Assembly: GCA_009829735.1 (NCBI GenBank)
Contig: CM020618.1
Location: 31,968,894-32,032,893, forward strand
DNA from: Pyropia yezoensis
Taxonomy: Eukaryota > Rhodophyta > Bangiophyceae > Bangiales > Bangiaceae
Direction of reading: 5' to 3'
Length of the DNA: 64,000 bases
Shown in pieces: positions 11,501-21,192 of this stretch. The notes beneath the pieces were generated by a model. That model ran no database searches. It saw only the letters and a program-made list of their open reading frames with translations, and had not been told where the DNA came from. The translations under genes and the position numbers were made by a program. How positions within the stretch are numbered: the stretch's first letter is position 1; each line of letters opens with the position of its first letter.

Positions 11501-12432
11501 TAGTCGATGCACAGGCGCAAGCCACCATCCTTCTTGGCAGCTAATAGTACCGGAGCTCCCCACGGTGACGTGCTTGATTGAATGAAGCCTTTCTCGATCA
11601 GATCTCGAATTTGGCGGAGCAGCTCTTGGCTCTCTGACTCAGACAGGCGGTAGATGCCTTTCTTGTGGGGTTCCGCTTCTTTGGCCAACTCGATCTTGAA
11701 GCGCGGTCGGCCGCGGTCGGGGGGAAGTCCTCTCGGTAGATCATCGGGGAAAACGTCTTGGTACTCGAGCAGGACATTTTGGATATCCTTGTCGCTCGAG
11801 GCTTGGTTCACTTCTATGGCATTCAGTTCTAAGGGTTCTTGAGGAGCTTGGGGTCGTAGGAGGATCGCAAAAGCGACATTGCGTCTCTTGAGGTGTTGTG
11901 CTAATTTGTGCTTACTCCAGATGGTCTTGGATAGCTCTAAGGCAGCGTTGATTCTCAGTCTGCGTCCGTCTTTTAGAAAAGTGATGACATTGGTTCGGTA
12001 TTTCTTGCGTACATTGTAGTCTTCGTGCCACTTCTTACCGAGGATGACATCGTAGGCTGCTAACGGGCTTACGGCGAAGTAAATGTTGTCGGTGTATTCT
12101 TGGGAAGAAATTTCTAATTGATCTTTGGTAGACGTGAGGTTGTGCACATTGCCGTCCGGCATCAGGGCGGCTTCAGTCGAAACTTCCGTTGGTATTCCGA
12201 GACGCTTGGCGAATGTGGACGAAATGAAACTCGCCAGGGCGCCGTCATCGAAGAGGATTTTCGCGGGCTCACCATTGATCGTGCCAGCGGAGCTTAGGAG
12301 GCCCAAGTGGGGTCTATGGAAGGCGGGCGAGATGTCGGGAACTGAGGCCAGCTTCGGTGGTTTTGGCCTCAGATCCCACGGCCTTTTGGGCAGTCTTTGG
12401 CCATGTGCCCTTTGGTGCGGCAGCGTAGGCAC
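8590..12432 (-). CDS. pol: Pol polyprotein of chromovirus: protease, RT, RNase H, integrase, chromodomain
   Basis: About 1,280 residues in the -1 frame relative to gag, overlapping the end of gag by 64 bp, so a -1 ribosomal frameshift is the likely route. The first residue is a GTG and not a true start. A retropepsin-like domain covers residues 40-140, but the active site reads FDDGA (61-65) where DTG or DSG is usual. Reverse transcriptase lies about 270-450 with YLDD at 407-410. RNase H lies about 548-670 (D555, E596, D621). The integrase has an H859/H866/C896/C899 zinc site and D929, D990, E1026 with DD35E spacing. A GPY module near 1165 is followed by a chromodomain at about 1226-1275 ending in KWKGY and ENSW-type residues. 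A Pro/Lys-rich linker at 690-760 separates RNase H from integrase. The chromodomain is known to steer chromoviruses to particular chromatin. Confidence 0.95.
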   Translation of the reverse strand: MPTLPHQRAHGQRLPKRPWDLRPKPPKLASVPDISPAFHRPHLGLLSSAGTINGEPAKILFDDGALASFISSTFAKRLGIPTEVSTEAALMPDGNVHNLTSTKDQLEISSQEYTDNIYFAVSPLAAYDVILGKKWHEDYNVRKKYRTNVITFLKDGRRLRINAALELSKTIWSKHKLAQHLKRRNVAFAILLRPQAPQEPLELNAIEVNQASSDKDIQNVLLEYQDVFPDDLPRGLPPDRGRPRFKIELAKEAEPHKKGIYRLSESESQELLRQIRDLIEKGFIQSSTSPWGAPVLLAAKKDGGLRLCIDYRALNKQTVKNCYPLPRIDEIFDNLRQASIFTSLDLRSGYHQIRLDSESIPMTAFRTKYGLFEFLVLPFGLTNAPAAFMNLVNDILRPFIDKFVSAYLDDILIYCKTKAEHVQHLRQVFEKLREHKLYTKTSKCKFGRTSVDFLGHVVSTKGFEMERVKVEAIQKWPTPKTKRDVQSFLGMVNFYRRFIKDMATVAKPLTELTGIVDFDWTSRREDAFLALKRKVMSAPVLRAFDPELPVVLSTDASGCALGAALEQDDGMGRRPGAYFSQTLNIHEQRYTIRERELLAIVQAIRHWRCYLHGRSFVVNTDHESLRYLKTQDKLNDRQVRWLEVLEQYDFKIVPVPGTRNAVADALSRNTETAQPRVEANAELLSRVLKQAIPATMEPDEPETTPEQPKKPKEPEKPKNVMQPKQPKRKAAKRNRSAGITDKTQERSCHTGNLANSQDTTEAPRSMNGCASQALSQPPKIPRKTQDNVDVHPISNVSHLELKKDDQVGHLAAYAEDPKFAEIAQNPKTPFQRNGCLIMRHNHICIPRGHFRQAILHDYHDTPSKGHMGVRKTTKDVVSRFYWKTMRQDIKDYVQSCDACQRFKSSTQAPLGLLQPLEPPNRPWQSISMDFVTPLPLTARGHNGLLVVVDRLSKMIRLAPTERETSAKHVAQLFHDHVYRTFGLPTDIVCDRDRIFVSQFWRGLLDKINVKLQPSSAYHPQTDGQTEVMNKKIEEILRCFVNHNQSNWDLYLANVEVAYNHSINSVTTYSPFFLTYGYEPNVVPFDTLRSPNDKVPALAEWLSTLRTVHMNAADAIRKANVYRAEYANKSRRDCHISVGDLVMLSTKNLMPESYQGARKLMPKYSGPYKVIEAVTPVTFRLNLPQAVLGRKVHNAFHASLLKPFHADTQFGRSPNPPPPITLDDGSEAYEVERVLQHRTRRGRSQYLVKWKGYHDTENSWVSENDIDAPELLAAFHSPGRV

Positions 12433-13190
12433 GGGCCTTCGCGCATACAGCGCTGACGCTCTTCCGGTGTAAGCTTCACAATCCGGACATTGGCAATGTC
12501 CATGGGGGCAGGCCCGCGGTCCGCGGCTGTCGTGCCTTCGGTGTTTGAGATGCGTCGAACGCCACGCTTGGCAGCTTCGACTTTCAGGGCATCGAGCATC
12601 ACTTCGTCCAGAGTGTCGTAGCGCTTGAGGCAGAGCGCTTCCCAGATGTAGCTCTTCAGACCGCGGCTGTAGCGGTCAACCTGCTCGGTCATGGTGATGT
12701 CGGGGATGTCAAGGACGATTGACTGGAACGACTTATTGTAGCTCGCCACGTCCTTCATCTGCTTCCTTTTGTGAAGAAGGTCGCGGGCAGCCTGGACCTT
12801 GTTCAGGGGGTTAAACCGCACCTTGAGTGCTTTACGAAGCGTTGGCCAATCCGAGATGTCGGCTTTCCCGGCGTGCGTCTGCCACCACGAGAACGCTTCA
12901 CCTTGCAAGTACGAGGTGGCGATGAGTAGCGCTTCGCCAGGGGTAGCCTTCGCAACATACGTGTCCATGTGGGACGCCCAGGCATCAATCGCGCCGGCTC
13001 GACCGAAAAAGGCCGTTGGCTTACTAAGCTTAGGTTTGTCGAAACTGGGTAGGGTTGCCGTGGTTGCCAAATCGAGACGGAGTTGCTCCGTCTCCTGACC
13101 CAGTTTTTTCACGTACGAAGTAATTTCCGCCCAGTTTTCCGCACTAATTGCAGCAGGGGTACTCGCCCCACTGGTACTGCCAGAAGCCAT
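12369..13190 (-). CDS. gag: Gag of chromovirus with CCHC zinc knuckle
   Basis: 273 residues from a true ATG at 13190. The central part (about residues 55-210) has the retrotransposon gag layout, with WASHMDTYV and a FSWWQT-type segment that resembles capsid-like Retrotrans_gag domains. The C-terminus has a nucleic-acid-binding knuckle C-x2-C-x4-H-x4-C (CLRC, then H, then C) about 20 residues from the end. The last 64 bp overlap pol. It follows the zinc-finger ORF by 50 bp. It should form the particle that packages element RNA. Confidence 0.92.
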   Translation of the reverse strand: MASGSTSGASTPAAISAENWAEITSYVKKLGQETEQLRLDLATTATLPSFDKPKLSKPTAFFGRAGAIDAWASHMDTYVAKATPGEALLIATSYLQGEAFSWWQTHAGKADISDWPTLRKALKVRFNPLNKVQAARDLLHKRKQMKDVASYNKSFQSIVLDIPDITMTEQVDRYSRGLKSYIWEALCLKRYDTLDEVMLDALKVEAAKRGVRRISNTEGTTAADRGPAPMDIANVRIVKLTPEERQRCMREGPCLRCRTKGHMAKDCPKGRGI

Positions 13191-13240
13191 TGTTGAAAAC
13201 TAAGCTCACTTTTCGAGAATGCTACTGGCAATATGTTCGA

Positions 13241-13774
13241 CTACTTACGCACCACGCGCAGGTGCGACTTGCTGCGGGTGTGGCGGTCGTAGTGCTCGGA
13301 GGACTCAAAGACACGGTCGCAGTCGAGGCACTTGGGAAGCTTGGGCGGGTTGACCTTGCGGCGGTGCCGGCGCGACAAGCCGTGCTCGCGCCAAGTAGAC
13401 TCGCCGTAACACTTCTGGTCACACAACTTGCAGAAGAAGCGCTTCTTGTTAATCCGCCCGTGCGCGTTCCGGTACTCTTGGCGGACCGCCCGGCGCTCGA
13501 CCGTCTGCGCCGTGTGAGGACGGATACCCGCCACTTGGCGCGGCGGCGGGGGCGGCACGCGCGGCGCCGGTGGGAGGAGAAGGCGCCGACCGTGACGGTC
13601 GCGAGGGGGAAGCGCCGCCGGCGCGGTCTTGCTTGGGGTAGTCGTGGATAACGCGCCTGTGGTTGTCGAGGAAGACGGCAGCGACGGGTACGCCGAGGAA
13701 GACGCCGCCGTCGAGGTAGTCTGGTTGGGAGCCACTGTGAAACGAGGGCAGGAGCAAGAACGGGGTGTGCACAA
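13241..13774 (-). CDS. Two-zinc-finger protein encoded upstream of gag
   Basis: 177 residues between the 5' LTR and gag. Residues 1-110 are Ser/Thr/Pro/Arg-rich and probably disordered. The C-terminal 70 residues hold two fingers with identical spacing C-x2-C-x12-H-x5-H: one starts FFCKLC and the other starts KCLDCDRVF. This spacing is typical of U1-type or matrin-like C2H2 fingers that bind RNA or DNA. The open frame has no ATG; the first near-cognate codon is TTG at 13774, so the start may lie in a spliced leader exon or be non-canonical. Chromoviruses normally have only gag and pol, so this is an extra gene, possibly captured from the host. Its role is unknown; nucleic-acid binding or control of integration or expression are options. 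Confidence 0.6.
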   Translation of the reverse strand: MCTPRSCSCPRFTVAPNQTTSTAASSSAYPSLPSSSTTTGALSTTTPSKTAPAALPPRDRHGRRLLLPPAPRVPPPPPRQVAGIRPHTAQTVERRAVRQEYRNAHGRINKKRFFCKLCDQKCYGESTWREHGLSRRHRRKVNPPKLPKCLDCDRVFESSEHYDRHTRSKSHLRVVRK

Positions 13775-14347
13775 AAGTCCAAAGGCTATGTCAGACCCTC
13801 GCCCCTACTCCTTGCGCCCCAGTGGAGAACTGCCAGCGCCCCGGGCACGAGGCCACTGGGTGCGTGGGAGTCTGCACTGAGACGCGCTGACCGGGCTCAC
13901 TGTGCGCTCGTGTAAACACGAAAGTGGGGGACTAGGTCAAAACCACAGTCCAGCCACTCGGGACCCTGTGGAGGACTGACCCGGTCCACTTAAAGAGCAC
14001 GAAGCTCCCGGACCGGGCAAGCCTGCACAGAGTCGCCGCGCAGAGGAGCTCGACCAAAGGACCAGGTCGCTCAGTCGCCGCCCGCCCCGCGCGCGCGGCG
14101 GTGCGCCCCATTGATACCGAACCGACCCCCCCCACCAGTAGCACAAGGCAGACTGGGGTGACGGGACGAAGGGGGCCCCGTGAGGGAAGGCCCCACCCCG
14201 AATGGCGCCGTGGCCCGGGGGTATAGGGCAAACCCGAACACAGTGGGGCCCCGCGACAGACCCGGGGAGAGGCCGGCGAGCCCAAAGGCTGCCTTACCGC
14301 GCAAAAGCCCTCGGTGTCGGGGGCGCACGAACGCAGGGCAGGCAAAT
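13775..14347 (-). other. 5' leader of element A
   Basis: Untranslated leader between primer-binding site and the zinc-finger ORF. No ORF with support was seen. It is the place to look for a packaging signal or an intron joining an upstream ATG to the zinc-finger frame. Confidence 0.5.
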
Positions 14348-14361
14348 ACCTGAAGCTACCA
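14348..14361 (-). other. Primer-binding site of element A
   Basis: Three bases inside the 5' LTR, the minus strand reads TGGTAGCTTCAGGT. TGGTAGC is the complement of a tRNA 3' end GCTACCA, as in initiator Met tRNA of many eukaryotes. The match beyond 7 nt cannot be judged without the host tRNA set. Confidence 0.55.
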
Positions 14362-14363
14362 AA

Positions 14364-15357
14364 TGTAAGGCCCGCGGCGCACGCGCACACTCGCACGCAC
14401 ACCACCAGCGCACGCACACGCACGCACGCACGCCGCACGGCCCTACGCCCACACCACTCCACGCACACACGGAACGGCGGTCGCGTACTTGTGAGCGGGG
14501 GAGGGTCTAGGGAAGGAGGAGGGTGTGAGCGGGTGAGGGGTCCAGGGAAGGAGAAGGTCGCGGGCCGGTGACAGGCCCGGGGAAGAAGAAGAGTGTGGGT
14601 TGGTGGAAAGCCCGGGGAAGGGGAAGAGTGCTGGGGTGTGCAGTGGGGTGAGCGCGACGACGGTGACAGGAGTTCAAGGGTAAAAACGATGGTTCTCTTG
14701 GGTCGATGGTCTCTTCGGTCGATGGTCCTCCCTTCCCTCTCGGTCTCTCTCCCTCGGCTCTCGGTCTCTCCGTATATGTACCCCTAGGGGGTCTCTCAGA
14801 ACGCCCTCCGCGTAGTCCCTCAGAAGGTCAGGCACTAGTTGCCTCGGAATCGCCCATGGGCGGTCGCCCCCCTCTCACAGAGTGCGTAGGGAGGGGGTCC
14901 ACGGTCATCCCAGGGCGCGGCGTTGGCGTGGGCTCTGGGCGTGGCTGTGGAACGCCCTGGAAGCATTGATGTCCTTGATGTCGGCCTCTGGTTGGTCGGG
15001 ATGGACGCCTTGGATGGAGGCCCGGAAAGGGCTCCGGATGGCAGTCCGGATGGAAGCTTCTACGTTCGGTGTCAAGCCGCCTCGGCGTATTGACACCGTC
15101 ATGCCACGTTGTCGTGTCCTCGTTGATTCACGGTCAGCAGGTGTCATTGCTGCGTCAGCATCTGGAAGATTCACTGTCAATCAGGTAGCACATGGAATCG
15201 AACCTTGGATCTTTCGAATTCGAACGTGGCGCCCGTTCCGCTCGGCCACGTGCCAATCTTGACAACTGTAAGTACAGAGGCGAATTTAATCCGCCGGATT
15301 GCAGCCGCGTGCCGTCGAATCGTCAAAGAAATTGTATGTAAGGATTAAGTCCTTACA
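14364..15357 (-). repeat. 5' LTR of element A
   Basis: 994 bp, same ends as the left LTR. It differs by about 11 substitutions and no length change. Its outer end is 19 bp from the first 5S rRNA gene. Confidence 0.95.
15188..15253 (-). other. tRNA-like module in the 5' LTR
   Basis: Second copy of the A box/B box module described for the 3' LTR, unchanged in both boxes. Within this LTR it lies about 105 nt from the upstream (U3) end. Confidence 0.5.
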
Positions 15358-15376
15358 CCGCTATACCCCTTTCTGC

Positions 15377-15496
15377 ACGTACGGCCATATCCGAGACACG
15401 CGTACCGGAACCCATTCCGAATTCCGAAGTCAAGCGTCCGCGAGTTGGGTTAGTAGTCTGGTGAGGGATCACAGGCGAACCCCCAATGCTGTACGT
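15377..15496 (+). rRNA. 5S rRNA, copy 1
   Basis: 120 nt. The 5' end ACGTACGGC pairs with the 3' end GCTGTACGT to form helix I (one G-U). TACGGCCATA near the start, GTCAAGCG in the A-box region and GGTTAGTAGTCTGG in the C-box region match the conserved 5S framework. TTTTGTCTTTTTTT follows as a Pol III terminator. This copy has the retrotransposon LTR 19 bp upstream in place of normal spacer. Confidence 0.93.
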
Positions 15497-16088
15497 CTGC
15501 TTTTGTCTTTTTTTGTCGTCTGCGTGTGGTCTACCGTGTGTGCTGGAGGGGTGGGCGGCGGGGGAGGTGTTTTGGTGACAATTCTTTGCTCTCAAAACGC
15601 CCACCATTCGTTCCTCCCCGTACTCCACCTACACCTGGTATGGCGTGGAGGGCGGGTCCCACACCTGGCTGCCACTCAATCCAAATGTGGGGGCTGCCCA
15701 CCATGGAAAACCATTTTTTTTTGTTTTCGGCTACAGCTCTTCAACTCAGCTGTCGAGTTCACACTCGGCTGCTACCGAGTGGGACTGGGATTGCGGTGAG
15801 GAGAGCCAACTCTGATGGGCACACCCAGCGGGATGGACCGGGGCGGGAAGAGGGAAAGCTCGCGTCTGACGGAGTGAAAAATTGGCTGTCCACAGGCGAG
15901 GCAACGTGATCAACTAAACGGAAGTGAGGCGTTTTTTGTGTCCATCGTCGAGTCCCAAACCACGGCACACACGTGCACAACAGACGAACACGTGCACGCA
16001 AGTGTGCTGTTGCACTACCAATGGACGGATTTCATTGGAATTCGGCACAGTGGGCGGGGTCAAATCGGGCCGCCATACCCCTTTCTGC

Positions 16089-16208
16089 ACGTACGGCCAT
16101 ATCCGAGACACGCGTACCGGAACCCATTCCGAATTCCGAAGTCAAGCGTCCGCGAGTTGGGTTAGTAGTCTGGTGAGGGATCACAGGCGAACCCCCAATG
16201 CTGTACGT
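16089..16208 (+). rRNA. 5S rRNA, copy 2
   Basis: 120 nt, identical in layout to copy 1. Upstream spacer variant CAGTGGG, downstream variant AACTC. Confidence 0.93.
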
Positions 16209-16800
16209 CTGCTTTTGTCTTTTTTTGTCGTCTGCGTGTGGTCTACCGTGTGTGCTGGAGGGGTGGGCGGCGGGGGAGGTGTTTTGGTGACAACTCTTTG
16301 CTCTCAAAACGCCCACCATTCGTTCCTCCCCGTACTCCACCTACACCTGGTATGGCGTGGAGGGCGGGTCCCACACCTGGCTGCCACTCAATCCAAATGT
16401 GGGGGCTGCCCACCATGGAAAACCATTTTTTTTTGTTTTCGGCTACAGCTCTTCAACTCAGCTGTCGAGTTCACACTCGGCTGCTACCGAGTGGGACTGG
16501 GATTGCGGTGAGGAGAGCCAACTCTGATGGGCACACCCAGCGGGATGGACCGGGGCGGGAAGAGGGAAAGCTCGCGTCTGACGGAGTGAAAAATTGGCTG
16601 TCCACAGGCGAGGCAACGTGATCAACTAAACGGAAGTGAGGCGTTTTTTGTGTCCATCGTCGAGTCCCAAACCACGGCACACACGTGCACAACAGACGAA
16701 CACGTGCACGCAAGTGTGCTGTTGCACTACCAATGGACGGATTTCATTGGAATTCGGCACAGTGGGCGGGTTCAAATCGGGCCGCCATACCCCTTTCTGC

Positions 16801-16920
16801 ACGTACGGCCATATCCGAGACACGCGTACCGGAACCCATTCCGAATTCCGAAGTCAAGCGTCCGCGAGTTGGGTTAGTAGTCTGGTGAGGGATCACAGGC
16901 GAACCCCCAATGCTGTACGT
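16801..16920 (+). rRNA. 5S rRNA, copy 3
   Basis: 120 nt. Upstream CAGTGGG with a private GGGTTC variant, downstream AACTC. Confidence 0.93.
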
Positions 16921-17512
16921 CTGCTTTTGTCTTTTTTTGTCGTCTGCGTGTGGTCTACCGTGTGTGCTGGAGGGGTGGGCGGCGGGGGAGGTGTTTTGGT
17001 GACAACTCTTTGCTCTCAAAACGCCCACCATTCGTTCCTCCCCGTACTCCACCTACACCTGGTATGGCGTGGAGGGCGGGTCCCACACCTGGCTGCCACT
17101 CAATCCAAATGTGGGGGCTGCCCACCATGGAAAACCATTTTTTTTTGTTTTCGGCTACAGCTCTTCAACTCAGCTGTCGAGTTCACACTCGGCTGCTACC
17201 GAGTGGGACTGGGATTGCGGTGAGGAGAGCCAACTCTGATGGGCACACCCAGCGGGATGGACCGGGGCGGGAAGAGGGAAAGCTCGCGTCTGACGGAGTG
17301 AAAAATTGGCTGTCCACAGGCGAGGCAACGTGATCAACTAAACGGAAGTGAGGCGTTTTTTGTGTCCATCGTCGAGTCCCAAACCACGGCACACACGTGC
17401 ACAACAGACGAACACGTGCACGCAAGTGTGCTGTTGCACTACCAATGGACGGATTTCATTGGAATTCGGCACAGCGGGCGGGGTCAAATCGGGCCGCCAT
17501 ACCCCTTTCTGC

Positions 17513-17632
17513 ACGTACGGCCATATCCGAGACACGCGTACCGGAACCCATTCCGAATTCCGAAGTCAAGCGTCCGCGAGTTGGGTTAGTAGTCTGGTGA
17601 GGGATCACAGGCGAACCCCCAATGCTGTACGT
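17513..17632 (+). rRNA. 5S rRNA, copy 4
   Basis: 120 nt. Upstream CAGCGGG, downstream AATTC, with a private GGGGCGGGC variant in the spacer. Confidence 0.93.
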
Positions 17633-18224
17633 CTGCTTTTGTCTTTTTTTGTCGTCTGCGTGTGGTCTACCGTGTGTGCTGGAGGGGCGGGCGGCGGGGG
17701 AGGTGTTTTGGTGACAATTCTTTGCTCTCAAAACGCCCACCATTCGTTCCTCCCCGTACTCCACCTACACCTGGTATGGCGTGGAGGGCGGGTCCCACAC
17801 CTGGCTGCCACTCAATCCAAATGTGGGGGCTGCCCACCATGGAAAACCATTTTTTTTTGTTTTCGGCTACAGCTCTTCAACTCAGCTGTCGAGTTCACAC
17901 TCGGCTGCTACCGAGTGGGACTGGGATTGCGGTGAGGAGAGCCAACTCTGATGGGCACACCCAGCGGGATGGACCGGGGCGGGAAGAGGGAAAGCTCGCG
18001 TCTGACGGAGTGAAAAATTGGCTGTCCACAGGCGAGGCAACGTGATCAACTAAACGGAAGTGAGGCGTTTTTTGTGTCCATCGTCGAGTCCCAAACCACG
18101 GCACACACGTGCACAACAGACGAACACGTGCACGCAAGTGTGCTGTTGCACTACCAATGGACGGATTTCATTGGAATTCGGCACAGCGGGCGGGGTCAAA
18201 TCGGGCCGCCATACCCCTTTCTGC

Positions 18225-18344
18225 ACGTACGGCCATATCCGAGACACGCGTACCGGAACCCATTCCGAATTCCGAAGTCAAGCGTCCGCGAGTTGGGTTA
18301 GTAGTCTGGTGAGGGATCACAGGCGAACCCCCAATGCTGTACGT
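18225..18344 (+). rRNA. 5S rRNA, copy 5
   Basis: 120 nt. Upstream CAGCGGG, downstream AATTC plus the CCACTCG variant shared only with copy 11. Confidence 0.93.
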
Positions 18345-18936
18345 CTGCTTTTGTCTTTTTTTGTCGTCTGCGTGTGGTCTACCGTGTGTGCTGGAGGGGT
18401 GGGCGGCGGGGGAGGTGTTTTGGTGACAATTCTTTGCTCTCAAAACGCCCACCACTCGTTCCTCCCCGTACTCCACCTACACCTGGTATGGCGTGGAGGG
18501 CGGGTCCCACACCTGGCTGCCACTCAATCCAAATGTGGGGGCTGCCCACCATGGAAAACCATTTTTTTTTGTTTTCGGCTACAGCTCTTCAACTCAGCTG
18601 TCGAGTTCACACTCGGCTGCTACCGAGTGGGACTGGGATTGCGGTGAGGAGAGCCAACTCTGATGGGCACACCCAGCGGGATGGACCGGGGCGGGAAGAG
18701 GGAAAGCTCGCGTCTGACGGAGTGAAAAATTGGCTGTCCACAGGCGAGGCAACGTGATCAACTAAACGGAAGTGAGGCGTTTTTTGTGTCCATCGTCGAG
18801 TCCCAAACCACGGCACACACGTGCACAACAGACGAACACGTGCACGCAAGTGTGCTGTTGCACTACCAATGGACGGATTTCATTGGAATTCGGCACAGCG
18901 GGCGGGGTCAAATCGGGCCGCCATACCCCTTTCTGC

Positions 18937-19056
18937 ACGTACGGCCATATCCGAGACACGCGTACCGGAACCCATTCCGAATTCCGAAGTCAAGCGTCCG
19001 CGAGTTGGGTTAGTAGTCTGGTGAGGGATCACAGGCGAACCCCCAATGCTGTACGT
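18937..19056 (+). rRNA. 5S rRNA, copy 6
   Basis: 120 nt. Upstream CAGCGGG, downstream AACTC. Confidence 0.93.
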
Positions 19057-19648
19057 CTGCTTTTGTCTTTTTTTGTCGTCTGCGTGTGGTCTACCGTGTG
19101 TGCTGGAGGGGTGGGCGGCGGGGGAGGTGTTTTGGTGACAACTCTTTGCTCTCAAAACGCCCACCATTCGTTCCTCCCCGTACTCCACCTACACCTGGTA
19201 TGGCGTGGAGGGCGGGTCCCACACCTGGCTGCCACTCAATCCAAATGTGGGGGCTGCCCACCATGGAAAACCATTTTTTTTTGTTTTCGGCTACAGCTCT
19301 TCAACTCAGCTGTCGAGTTCACACTCGGCTGCTACCGAGTGGGACTGGGATTGCGGTGAGGAGAGCCAACTCTGATGGGCACACCCAGCGGGATGGACCG
19401 GGGCGGGAAGAGGGAAAGCTCGCGTCTGACGGAGTGAAAAATTGGCTGTCCACAGGCGAGGCAACGTGATCAACTAAACGGAAGTGAGGCGTTTTTTGTG
19501 TCCATCGTCGAGTCCCAAACCACGGCACACACGTGCACAACAGACGAACACGTGCACGCAAGTGTGCTGTTGCACTACCAATGGACGGATTTCATTGGAA
19601 TTCGGCACAGCGGGCGGGGTCAAATCGGGCCGCCATACCCCTTTCTGC

Positions 19649-19768
19649 ACGTACGGCCATATCCGAGACACGCGTACCGGAACCCATTCCGAATTCCGAA
19701 GTCAAGCGTCCGCGAGTTGGGTTAGTAGTCTGGTGAGGGATCACAGGCGAACCCCCAATGCTGTACGT
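19649..19768 (+). rRNA. 5S rRNA, copy 7
   Basis: 120 nt. Upstream CAGCGGG, downstream AACTC. Confidence 0.93.
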
Positions 19769-20360
19769 CTGCTTTTGTCTTTTTTTGTCGTCTGCGTGTG
19801 GTCTACCGTGTGTGCTGGAGGGGTGGGCGGCGGGGGAGGTGTTTTGGTGACAACTCTTTGCTCTCAAAACGCCCACCATTCGTTCCTCCCCGTACTCCAC
19901 CTACACCTGGTATGGCGTGGAGGGCGGGTCCCACACCTGGCTGCCACTCAATCCAAATGTGGGGGCTGCCCACCATGGAAAACCATTTTTTTTTGTTTTC
20001 GGCTACAGCTCTTCAACTCAGCTGTCGAGTTCACACTCGGCTGCTACCGAGTGGGACTGGGATTGCGGTGAGGAGAGCCAACTCTGATGGGCACACCCAG
20101 CGGGATGGACCGGGGCGGGAAGAGGGAAAGCTCGCGTCTGACGGAGTGAAAAATTGGCTGTCCACAGGCGAGGCAACGTGATCAACTAAACGGAAGTGAG
20201 GCGTTTTTTGTGTCCATCGTCGAGTCCCAAACCACGGCACACACGTGCACAACAGACGAACACGTGCACGCAAGTGTGCTGTTGCACTACCAATGGACGG
20301 ATTTCATTGGAATTCGGCACAGTGGGCGGGGTCAAATCGGGCCGCCATACCCCTTTCTGC

Positions 20361-20480
20361 ACGTACGGCCATATCCGAGACACGCGTACCGGAACCCATT
20401 CCGAATTCCGAAGTCAAGCGTCCGCGAGTTGGGTTAGTAGTCTGGTGAGGGATCACAGGCGAACCCCCAATGCTGTACGT
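20361..20480 (+). rRNA. 5S rRNA, copy 8
   Basis: 120 nt. Upstream CAGTGGG, downstream AACTC. Confidence 0.93.
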
Positions 20481-21072
20481 CTGCTTTTGTCTTTTTTTGT
20501 CGTCTGCGTGTGGTCTACCGTGTGTGCTGGAGGGGTGGGCGGCGGGGGAGGTGTTTTGGTGACAACTCTTTGCTCTCAAAACGCCCACCATTCGTTCCTC
20601 CCCGTACTCCACCTACACCTGGTATGGCGTGGAGGGCGGGTCCCACACCTGGCTGCCACTCAATCCAAATGTGGGGGCTGCCCACCATGGAAAACCATTT
20701 TTTTTTGTTTTCGGCTACAGCTCTTCAACTCAGCTGTCGAGTTCACACTCGGCTGCTACCGAGTGGGACTGGGATTGCGGTGAGGAGAGCCAACTCTGAT
20801 GGGCACACCCAGCGGGATGGACCGGGGCGGGAAGAGGGAAAGCTCGCGTCTGACGGAGTGAAAAATTGGCTGTCCACAGGCGAGGCAACGTGATCAACTA
20901 AACGGAAGTGAGGCGTTTTTTGTGTCCATCGTCGAGTCCCAAACCACGGCACACACGTGCACAACAGACGAACACGTGCACGCAAGTGTGCTGTTGCACT
21001 ACCAATGGACGGATTTCATTGGAATTCGGCACAGTGGGCGGGGTCAAATCGGGCCGCCATACCCCTTTCTGC

Positions 21073-21192
21073 ACGTACGGCCATATCCGAGACACGCGTA
21101 CCGGAACCCATTCCGAATTCCGAAGTCAAGCGTCCGCGAGTTGGGTTAGTAGTCTGGTGAGGGATCACAGGCGAACCCCCAATGCTGTACGT
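21073..21192 (+). rRNA. 5S rRNA, copy 9
   Basis: 120 nt. Upstream CAGTGGG, downstream AATTC. The spacer has an extra T in the long T run and one base lost just after it. Confidence 0.93.

Larger units (their letters stand above)
7585..15357 (-). mobile_element. Complete Ty3/gypsy chromovirus (element A)
   Basis: A 7,773-bp element on the minus strand is bounded by two 994-bp LTRs that start TGTAAG and end CTTACA. The order from the 5' LTR is primer-binding site, a zinc-finger ORF, gag, pol (protease, reverse transcriptase, RNase H, integrase, chromodomain), polypurine tract, 3' LTR. The LTRs differ at about 11 positions by eye (roughly 1.1 percent), and gag and pol are open, so insertion was fairly recent. 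The flanks do not match: CAGTG lies before 7585 and CCGCT after 15357, so there is no target duplication. The right flank is 5S rDNA spacer, the left is not. Confidence 0.93.
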
